Origin: Natronomonas sp.
GTDB lineage: Archaea; Halobacteriota; Halobacteria; Halobacteriales; Haloarculaceae
NCBI GenBank assembly: GCA_007135435.1
Contig: SLIW01000248.1
Location: forward strand, 1 to 6,216
Direction of reading: 5' to 3'
DNA length: 6,216 nt
Shown: piece after piece, positions 1-4,682 of the stretch
How positions within the stretch are numbered: position 1 is the first letter of the stretch
Layout of the letters: each line of letters begins with the position of its first letter
The notes under the pieces: model-generated
The model's input: only the letters and a program-made list of their open reading frames with translations
Database searches by the model: none
What the model was told of the DNA's origin: nothing
Made by a program: the position numbers and the translations under genes

Positions 1-1319
1 AGAGCGGTGCCGTAGCGAAGCTGTCCGAGGTGGACGAATCGGTCGGGGGGTTCTCGTGGGCCCCAAACGGTACCCATCTGGTCTATCAGGCGGGGTACTT
101 CGTGGACGAGTCGCTCAGACTCGTGGATCTCGCGTCGGCCACTGACGAACGGCTCGTGGAGGAACCCGATTCCGAGCAGTCGCTCACGTACGGCGACGAC
201 GGGCACGGGGCGTGGTCGGAGGCGGGTATCCTCTTGACGACGAACCACGAGACCGGATTTCGCGAGATCGCGGTCGCCGACGCCGACGACGAATACGACC
301 TGCTCTACGTGAACGAGCGAGACACGTTCGATGCACGGTGGACGGCGGACGGCGACGTCGTCTTCGTCGAGAGTCGGGGTGGCGATCACGCGGTTCGTCG
401 CCTCAGTGAGGGTGAGGTGACGACGGTCGAACCGTCCGGGTTCAACACGGGGCTGACTCCCCGAGCGGATGGCGTGTACTATCAGCATTTCAGCACCGAA
501 ACGGCGGGCGACCTCGACAGGGATGGGGAGACGGTCGTCCCGGAGGGGCAGGTCGACATTCCAACAGTCGCGCCCGAGGAGGTCACCTACGAGTCGTTCG
601 GCGGCCAGGAGATCGCGGCGCGACTGTACACGCCAGCTGGCGAGCCTGTCGCCGGGGTCGTCAAGCCACACGGTGGACCCGCGTCGAAGCACTTCAACAG
701 GCTCGATCTCATCGCACAGACGCTCGTCGAACGTGGCTTCCAGGTACTGGCACCGGACTTTCGGGGAAGTATCGGGTACGGACGCGACTTCCGGACGGCG
801 AACGACCGTGACTTCGGCGGCGGTGACCTGACGGACGTCGTCACCGGCGCCGCGTACCTCCGTGACATCGGACGATCACGCGTGGGTATCACGGGGGTCT
901 CGTACGGTGGGTACCTGACGCTCATGGGTGTCGGTTCGACCGACGCGTTCGATGCCGGTGCGAGCGTGTGCGGCATCGTGAACTGGACGACGACGGTCGA
1001 GAACAGTCGCGGCTATCTCGCCGACTACGCCCACGAGAAGATGGGCGGGACCCCCAACGAACGGTCCGCGTTCTACCGGGAACGCTCGCCGATCTCGTAC
1101 GTCGACGACATGGACGTTCCGCTGTTGATCGTGCAGGGGGCGAACGATCCGCGCGTCCCACAGAGCGAGGCCGACCAGCTCGTCTCGTCGCTCGACGAGC
1201 GCGAGATCCCCCACGAATACGTGCTCTTCGAGGACGAGGGACACGGGATCATCCGAACGACGAATCGGGTCGAGTACGTCAGTCGCGTCAGTTCGTTCTT
1301 CGAAGCGCACCTGTCGTGA
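1..1319 (+). CDS. S9-family serine peptidase (acylaminoacyl-peptidase / dipeptidyl-peptidase-like), 5' partial
   Basis: This is the C-terminal part of a prolyl-oligopeptidase-family (S9, S9C-like) peptidase, a probably cytoplasmic enzyme that releases residues or dipeptides from short peptides. The frame is open from the first complete codon at position 3, so the gene begins upstream; the GTG at 30 is internal, not a start. The first ~180 residues look like blades of a beta-propeller (FSWAPNGTHLVY near 51, a similar RWTADGDVVFVE motif near 335). The rest is the alpha/beta-hydrolase catalytic domain: HGGP at 669-680 (oxyanion hole region), then the nucleophile motif GVSYGG with Ser at 900-902, Asp at 1146-1148 (GANDPR), and His at 1242-1244 (EGHG). 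The triad is intact and correctly ordered, and the end at HLS followed by TGA fits the family. Family members are usually around 600 residues, so roughly 150-200 residues are missing upstream. Family assignment is firm; exact substrate is unknown. Confidence 0.95.
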   Translation, partial: SGAVAKLSEVDESVGGFSWAPNGTHLVYQAGYFVDESLRLVDLASATDERLVEEPDSEQSLTYGDDGHGAWSEAGILLTTNHETGFREIAVADADDEYDLLYVNERDTFDARWTADGDVVFVESRGGDHAVRRLSEGEVTTVEPSGFNTGLTPRADGVYYQHFSTETAGDLDRDGETVVPEGQVDIPTVAPEEVTYESFGGQEIAARLYTPAGEPVAGVVKPHGGPASKHFNRLDLIAQTLVERGFQVLAPDFRGSIGYGRDFRTANDRDFGGGDLTDVVTGAAYLRDIGRSRVGITGVSYGGYLTLMGVGSTDAFDAGASVCGIVNWTTTVENSRGYLADYAHEKMGGTPNERSAFYRERSPISYVDDMDVPLLIVQGANDPRVPQSEADQLVSSLDEREIPHEYVLFEDEGHGIIRTTNRVEYVSRVSSFFEAHLS

Positions 1320-1332
1320 GACCACCCCGGCG

Positions 1333-1347
1333 ATCACCGGCGGTGAT
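1333..1347 (+). terminator. weak hairpin after the peptidase gene
   Basis: ATCACC-GGC-GGTGAT forms a 6-bp stem with a 3-nt loop, 13 nt after the peptidase stop codon. Its position suits a 3' end hairpin. There is no following T-tract, which archaeal terminators usually depend on, so this may simply be a chance dyad in GC-rich DNA. Confidence 0.22.
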
Positions 1348-1739
1348 GCCGGTCGTGACCGACCTCCCAACCATCACGGGTTCGGGTATGCGTGTCTTCG
1401 AAACGCGTCCGAGTTCACCGTCGGTCGTCGTGCCTCCGCGATGGTGATACTCCGTCGGGTCGATACGTGAGATGCAGAAGGTCACGGTCGCGACCGCGGG
1501 AACGATCAGCGACTGACGGGGGCGGTGTGCGAGATCTGGAGGACGGGCCCGTCTAGCTGCCTGCGTTCACCGGATCGAGCCCTCGATGGTCCGTCAGATG
1601 TTCGCTCGATCGACGCTGGCGTACCCGAGAAACTATCCGATCGTTCCAGCCATGAGCGATACGGTATACGCGACGACGATGGCGACCAGGATCGACGCGA
1701 AGTGAGGTATCCTGTCACTATGGTTATGCTGCTTGGTAA

Positions 1740-1747
1740 CATTTAAC
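1740..1747 (+). promoter_or_regulatory. possible TATA-like element for the SnoaL-like gene
   Basis: CATTTAAC lies in the most AT-rich stretch between the peptidase and the SnoaL-like gene. If it is a TATA box, transcription would begin around 1770 and leave a leader of about 60 nt, consistent with the gene having a ribosome binding site rather than a leaderless start. A weaker alternative is the CATAACC at about 1802-1808, whose ~25-nt distance to the ATG would suit a leaderless transcript. Both are read by eye from AT content and spacing. Confidence 0.25.
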
Positions 1748-1813
1748 GATATACGTCCCGGGCTGATACCGGCCGCTGACAGCCGGGAGGCACCGGTGAC
1801 CCATAACCTATCC

Positions 1814-1824
1814 GGAGAGGAGAG
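1814..1824 (+). promoter_or_regulatory. Shine-Dalgarno site deciding the SnoaL-like start
   Basis: GGAGAGGAGAG is a purine-rich match to the haloarchaeal GGAGGTGA consensus. Its GAGGAG core at 1817-1822 leaves 6 nt before the ATG at 1829. The same frame is open further upstream to a TTG at 1733, but the extra 32 codons have no such site and do not resemble the family, so the ATG at 1829 is preferred. Confidence 0.65.
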
Positions 1825-1828
1825 AGCA

Positions 1829-2260
1829 ATGGCATCAACAATCGAGAAGACCAACAGAGAGAAGACCGAACGCATCTGGGAACTCATCGAACGCGACGAC
1901 CTCGACTCGCTCGACGAAGTGCTGGCCGAGGACGTCGTCCTCCACGTCCCCGGCGAGGCGGAGGTCCACGGGATCGACGGATACAGGGAAATAGTCCGAG
2001 CGTTCACGCGGGCGTTTCCCGACATGACCTTCGAGCTACACGACATGTTCGTCGATGGTGATGTCGTCATCACTCACTACACCGGGCGCGGGACGCACGA
2101 GGGAGCGCTGCAAGGGATCGACGCGACCGGCAGGACCATCGAGAGTCCCGGCGTGACCATCGACCGGTTCGAGGACGGCAAGGTGGTCGAGGAGCGCAAC
2201 TTCTGGGACAACCTCGACTTCTTCGTGCAACTCGGCGTGATGGAGCCACCGAGCGATTGA
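1829..2260 (+). CDS. SnoaL-like / ester cyclase family protein (NTF2-like fold)
   Basis: A complete 143-residue acidic protein of the SnoaL-like polyketide cyclase / ester cyclase group. Members fold as a small cone-shaped alpha+beta barrel with a hydrophobic pocket for a small molecule; apart from true polyketide cyclases, most have no known substrate. Visible hallmarks are an N-terminal helix (WELIERDDLDSLDEVL, about 17-32), then LHVPGEAEVHGIDGYREIV (38-56), AFPDMTFELHDMFVDGDVV (62-80), the strand HYTGRGTHEG (83-92), ATGRTIE (99-105) and the closing IDRFEDGKVVEERNFWDNLD (111-130). The length is typical for a stand-alone single-domain member. The protein has no signal peptide or membrane segment and is probably cytoplasmic. 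It runs convergently toward the alpha/beta hydrolases; a shared pathway is possible but not shown. Family call is firm, function is open. Confidence 0.9.
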   Translation: MASTIEKTNREKTERIWELIERDDLDSLDEVLAEDVVLHVPGEAEVHGIDGYREIVRAFTRAFPDMTFELHDMFVDGDVVITHYTGRGTHEGALQGIDATGRTIESPGVTIDRFEDGKVVEERNFWDNLDFFVQLGVMEPPSD

Positions 2261-2621
2261 CGTCTCCCACAAATCCCGTGGACCGACTCGTCCGGACCAG
2301 CACGAGCGGTCTCTACACGGACCACGATCCGGGTACGAGAGACCGAACGAGGCGGTGGGTCGGCGGTCACAGACGAGGGTCGAGGAACCCAGTCTACCGG
2401 ACCGTGACCGCGGACCCGCTCCAGACCGCACAGCGCACCGCGCGAACGCGACCGCGAATGGAATATCGTGATGCTGTGAGGAACGGCCTGCTGACGACAG
2501 TAGCCGGATATAGCAGGGACGGTTCGGTTCGGTTCGTACACGTCACGCCTGATGAAGCAGTTGTTCGTGAGCAGAGCATGTTCACCATACGGAGGAACAC
2601 AGCTGGACGTTCGTCGATCCG
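2261..2621. other. convergent intergenic region, no gene recognised
   Basis: This stretch separates the 3' ends of the SnoaL-like gene (plus) and the downstream hydrolase (minus). An open frame on the plus strand starts only at a TTG overlapping the SnoaL stop codon, and a 68-codon minus frame at 2394-2600 has no ribosome binding site and no haloarchaeal composition, so neither is annotated. The part from about 2455 to 2620 has lower GC than the flanks. It includes a short pentamer run (GGTTC three times, 2521-2535). No clear hairpin-plus-T-tract terminator for either gene was found. Confidence 0.5.
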
Positions 2622-3413
2622 TCAGCTCGGGTCTCGGATGAACCTGAGCACCTCGTCGACGAAGTGATCCGGCGCGGTGTTCATCGCCGCGTGCGCCTGC
2701 CCGTCGAGGACGGCGATCCGGCTGTTCGGGAGGGCGTCGTCGAGCACGTCCGTCGCGTCGCGGAGGAACGGAGCGCTCTCGCTTCCGGCCACCAGCAACG
2801 TCGGGGTGGTCAGCCCGGCGAACCGTGCCGCATCGAACGCGTATCCTTTCCGGGCACGTTCCTCCCTGATTGCCGTGTGGGCCGCCTCGACGCGTGCCTG
2901 CCAGTTCGCTGCGGACCGGAGCGCGTCGAGTTCCGCCTCGGACATCCCGACGACCCCGGTGAAGAACCGGACGAGTGCCTCCTCGTTCTCGCCGTCGTCG
3001 ACCAGGGCCGTCATCTCGTCGAGGATCTCCCACGAATCGGGGTCGTGCTCGCTGACCGGAAGTGGAGGTTCGTACAGGACGAGTGTGCGAAGATTGTCGG
3101 TACGGAGCGCCGCCTCCAGCGAAACGACGGCGCCGTAGGAGTGACCGAGCAGAGTTACAGGTACGTCGATCGACTCGACGACCGCCGCCACGTCCTCGAA
3201 CTCCCGTTCGAGCGCGTACTCCCCGGTATCGCCGCTCTCGCCGCGGCCACGTCGATCGATCGCGTAGACCGTGAAGTGCTCCTCGAGGGGGGCGAGAACC
3301 GGTCCCCACCGGGTGTGGTCCGCGGTCGTCCCGTGGACGAGCACCAGCGGTGGGCCACTCCCCGTGCGTTCGAAGGCGATCGGCGTCCCATCTGCCGAGG
3401 TGACTGTGTCCAT
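2622..3413 (-). CDS. alpha/beta hydrolase, downstream copy of a tandem pair
   Basis: A complete 263-residue alpha/beta-fold hydrolase, probably a soluble cytoplasmic esterase-like enzyme; the substrate is not predictable. The oxyanion-hole motif LVHGTT is at 25-30, DRRGRGES at 53-60, and the nucleophile elbow GHSYGA has Ser92. The catalytic His is His241 in GQAHAAMNTAP. The acid is less clear: there is no GxxD after the late strand but GSES (210-213); Glu115 in LVLYEPP, after the strand following the nucleophile, is a good candidate, with Glu212 or Asp219 as alternatives. Residues 117-190 probably form the lid. The ATG at 3413 is backed by a Shine-Dalgarno site and matches the N-terminus of the upstream paralog (TVTSADGT). 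It lies 88 bp downstream of that paralog on the same strand, so co-transcription is likely. The family is sure; the specific activity is unknown. Confidence 0.93.
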   Translation of the reverse strand: MDTVTSADGTPIAFERTGSGPPLVLVHGTTADHTRWGPVLAPLEEHFTVYAIDRRGRGESGDTGEYALEREFEDVAAVVESIDVPVTLLGHSYGAVVSLEAALRTDNLRTLVLYEPPLPVSEHDPDSWEILDEMTALVDDGENEEALVRFFTGVVGMSEAELDALRSAANWQARVEAAHTAIREERARKGYAFDAARFAGLTTPTLLVAGSESAPFLRDATDVLDDALPNSRIAVLDGQAHAAMNTAPDHFVDEVLRFIRDPS

Positions 3414-3501
3414 TCGCTCTCACCCGAAGCGTACGCTCGCGATCCATGTGACCCTTCCGCACACGTGGTAGAGATTTCAGCAGGGAGATTCTCCAGCAGC
3501 G
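3414..3501. other. spacer between the two hydrolase genes with an 11-bp palindrome
   Basis: This 88-bp spacer separates the stop of the upstream hydrolase from the start of the downstream one. It holds the downstream gene's ribosome binding site and a palindrome GGAGATTCTCC at 3484-3494. It shows no clear resemblance to the DNA just upstream of the other copy, so the conserved part of the duplication is confined to the coding region. There is no strong terminator or TATA box, which favours co-transcription of the pair. Confidence 0.4.
3420..3424 (-). promoter_or_regulatory. Shine-Dalgarno site of the downstream hydrolase
   Basis: On the minus strand GGTGA (part of GGGTGAGAG) lies 6 nt before the ATG at 3413, a good match to the haloarchaeal consensus. 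It supports that start over further-upstream codons, since the frame's N-terminus then begins exactly where the paralogs become similar. Confidence 0.6.
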
Positions 3502-4329
3502 TTACTGAAGTCCCTGTACGAAGGCAAGGACCTCGTCGACGAAGCGATCCGGTGCCGTGTTCATCGCCGCGTGTCCGTGTCCGTCGAAGGTGACGATTCG
3601 GCTGTTTGGGAGCGCTTTATCGACCGCTCGTGTTGCGTCGTCGAGAATCTGCGGACTCTCGCTTCCGGTCAGCAGCACGGTCGGGACGGTCAGGTCAGCG
3701 AACCGGGCGGCATCGAACTCGTACTCGTTCTCTGCGAGCGACTCCCGGAGGATCGTGTGGGCGGCGGCCACGCGGGCGGGCCAGTTCGGTGCCGAGCGAA
3801 GCGCGTCGAGTTCCGCCGGCGGGAGCTCGGCGATCTCCTCGAACAGCAACACGAGGGCCGCTTCGTTCTCGCCGGCCTCCAGGAGGGCCTCCATCTCGGC
3901 GAGCGTCTCTTCGGGGGTGATCTCGCCGTCGCCGACCGGGAACGCCGGTTCGTACAGGACGAGTGAGCGGACGTTGTCGGTTCGCAGGGCCGCCTCCAGC
4001 GAAACGAGGGCGCCGTAGGAGTGACCGAGCAGGACGGCAGGCTCGTCGATTCGATCGACGACGGCAGCGACGTCCTCGGCCTCCCGTTCGAGCGCATAGT
4101 CGTCGGCGTCACCGCTCTCACCTCGTCCGCGTCGATCGATCGCATAGACCGTGAACGACGCCTCGAATGCCGGTCGGACTGGCTCCCATCGGGTGCGATC
4201 GGCGGTCGTCCCGTGGACGAGCACCAGTGGTGGGCCACCCCCCGTGCGTTCGAAGGCGATCTCGGTCCCATCCGCTGAGGTGACCGTCTCCATCTCCTCG
4301 CCGGTGTCTGGTGTCGGTGGGTTTGCCAT
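3502..4329 (-). CDS. alpha/beta hydrolase, upstream copy of a tandem pair
   Basis: A 275-residue alpha/beta hydrolase whose last 263 residues match the downstream copy without a gap (177 of 263 identical by hand count). Numbering from its METV methionine, it keeps LVHGTT (25-30), GHSYGA with nucleophile Ser92, YEP with Glu115, GSES (210-213) and His241 in GHGHAAMNTAP. Reaction type is hydrolysis of an unknown small substrate, probably in the cytoplasm. Start choice is uncertain. ATG at 4329 (MANPPTP...) has an AGAGAGG Shine-Dalgarno site with 6 nt spacing and is preferred. ATG at 4293 (METV) aligns with the paralog's start but its GAGGAG directly abuts the codon. ATG at 4410 would add 27 residues lacking family similarity and has no ribosome binding site. 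The gene is first in the probable two-gene transcript and diverges from the sensor gene across the repeat-bearing region. Confidence 0.92.
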   Translation of the reverse strand: MANPPTPDTGEEMETVTSADGTEIAFERTGGGPPLVLVHGTTADRTRWEPVRPAFEASFTVYAIDRRGRGESGDADDYALEREAEDVAAVVDRIDEPAVLLGHSYGALVSLEAALRTDNVRSLVLYEPAFPVGDGEITPEETLAEMEALLEAGENEAALVLLFEEIAELPPAELDALRSAPNWPARVAAAHTILRESLAENEYEFDAARFADLTVPTVLLTGSESPQILDDATRAVDKALPNSRIVTFDGHGHAAMNTAPDRFVDEVLAFVQGLQ

Positions 4330-4335
4330 GGCTGG

Positions 4336-4342
4336 CCTCTCT
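4336..4342 (-). promoter_or_regulatory. Shine-Dalgarno site favouring the 4329 start
   Basis: On the minus strand AGAGAGG ends 6 nt before the ATG at 4329. The match to GGAGG is partial, but the spacing is right, and neither competing start (4293 or 4410) has a properly spaced site. Confidence 0.45.
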
Positions 4343-4423
4343 GGTGGCGAGAGCTCGTCGGTACAGGACGCGGTGCCTGTCCGCCGATCCGAAGAACGCT
4401 CATCGCCCATAGGCCGTGGTGCA

Positions 4424-4429
4424 CGATAA
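4424..4429 (-). promoter_or_regulatory. possible TATA-like element for the hydrolase pair
   Basis: TTATCG on the minus strand (in CTGTTATCGTG) is the only AT-rich hexamer in the near upstream region. Transcription would start about 25 nt further on, near 4400, giving a leader of roughly 70 nt before the preferred start at 4329. It directly adjoins the first unit of the repeat array, where an activator would be expected. The match to haloarchaeal TATA boxes is weak. Confidence 0.2.
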
Positions 4430-4430
4430 C

Positions 4431-4558
4431 AGCTTGCATCCGGCGATCGATTCGTACTCCGGCGATCCGGCGGCCGGGTCGTGCTCCGACGATCCGCCGG
4501 TCGGTTTCAAGCTCCGTCGATCTGGCGGGCGGGTCGTGCTCCGTCGATCACCGACGGG
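4431..4558. repeat. degenerate ~27-bp tandem repeat array (four full units plus a truncated one)
   Basis: Units run 4452-4478, 4479-4505, 4506-4533 and 4534-4558 (27, 27, 28, 25 bp), preceded by a truncated unit 4431-4451. The shared core is CTCCGNCGATC (first unit: CATCCGGCGATC), followed by a GC-rich CGGNCGGG-like tail. The GATC tetramers begin at 4445, 4464, 4491, 4519 and 4546, giving spacings of 19, 27, 28 and 27 bp. Units are diverged but clearly related. The position between divergent genes suggests a series of protein binding sites; a 27-bp unit is also nine codons, but no plausible gene covers it. Confidence 0.75.
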
Positions 4559-4658
4559 AAGAGCGTGGGGGTATCGTTCGTCGAGCGGGCTGCACTGTCG
4601 CGAGGCACGGGGATTCCGTTCAGGAGCCCACCCCCTCGGATGGGACAGAGTTTTCCCA

Positions 4659-4681
4659 CCTGCGAGGTAACCCGACGCAGG
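4659..4681 (+). promoter_or_regulatory. inverted repeat covering the ribosome binding region of the sensor gene
   Basis: CCTGCG (4659-4664) and CGCAGG (4676-4681) are perfect complements separated by 11 nt, ending one base before the sensor ATG at 4683. In RNA the hairpin would hide the AGG just ahead of the start, while GAGGTAA, the better Shine-Dalgarno-like motif, straddles the 5' arm and loop. In DNA it could be a dimer binding site. The 6-bp arms are short enough to arise by chance. Confidence 0.35.
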
Positions 4682-4682
4682 A

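Larger units (their letters stand above)
1320..1828. other. intergenic region without a convincing gene
   Basis: No reading frame here has haloarchaeal protein character: the open frames on both strands are rich in Arg/Ser/Pro, lack a ribosome binding site, and look like shadows. It contains the hairpin after the peptidase gene, a perfect 12-bp palindrome CGGTCGCGACCG at 1485-1496, and a dyad ATCGAG-CC-CTCGAT at 1574-1587. From about 1700 to 1760 the DNA becomes AT-richer, consistent with a promoter for the downstream SnoaL-like gene. A minus-strand frame at 1633-1720 encodes a short hydrophobic stretch but has no usable start codon nearby. Confidence 0.6.
2622..4293 (-). repeat. tandem gene duplication, two diverged copies with an 880-bp period
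   Basis: The coding units 2622-3413 and 3502-4293 are both 792 bp and are displaced by exactly 880 bp at both ends. Many stretches are still nearly identical at DNA level, for example the segments around 2672-2700 and 3552-3580 (GTGTTCATCGCCGCGTG in both). The protein alignment needs no gap. Identity is about 80% over residues 1-116 and about 39% over 117-160. Confidence 0.9.
4330..4682. other. divergent regulatory region between hydrolase pair and sensor gene
   Basis: This gene-free stretch sits between the divergently oriented hydrolase and PAS/GAF sensor genes, so promoters for both should lie here. It contains the tandem repeat array at 4431-4558, a possible TATA-like element for the hydrolases at 4424-4429, and an inverted repeat at 4659-4681 next to the sensor start. 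Open frames across it have Arg/Ser/Pro-rich composition without ribosome binding sites and look non-coding. If the hydrolase really began at 4410, the region would shrink to 4411-4682. Confidence 0.6.

Noticed and set aside
1551..1600. tRNA-like TTCACCGGATCGAG string
   Set aside because: No acceptor stem, D-arm or anticodon arm could be paired around it.
1733..1828. N-terminal extension of the SnoaL-like protein from a TTG
   Set aside because: The ATG at 1829 has a strong, well-spaced Shine-Dalgarno site and the extension shows no family similarity.
2521..2536. GGTTC pentamer repeated three times
   Set aside because: Only three units; too short to separate from chance, and no associated structure or gene.
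2077..3462. 461-codon minus-strand open frame
   Set aside because: It runs out of frame through the downstream hydrolase and antisense through the SnoaL-like gene; the composition is Arg/Gly/Pro-rich, typical of a shadow frame.
2664..3593. 309-codon plus-strand open frame across the hydrolases
   Set aside because: It is antisense to two clear alpha/beta hydrolases, is Arg-rich and matches no family; long antisense frames are expected in GC-rich haloarchaeal DNA.
4431..4558. CRISPR array
   Set aside because: The units are contiguous and degenerate, with no unique spacers between conserved repeats; it is a direct tandem repeat.
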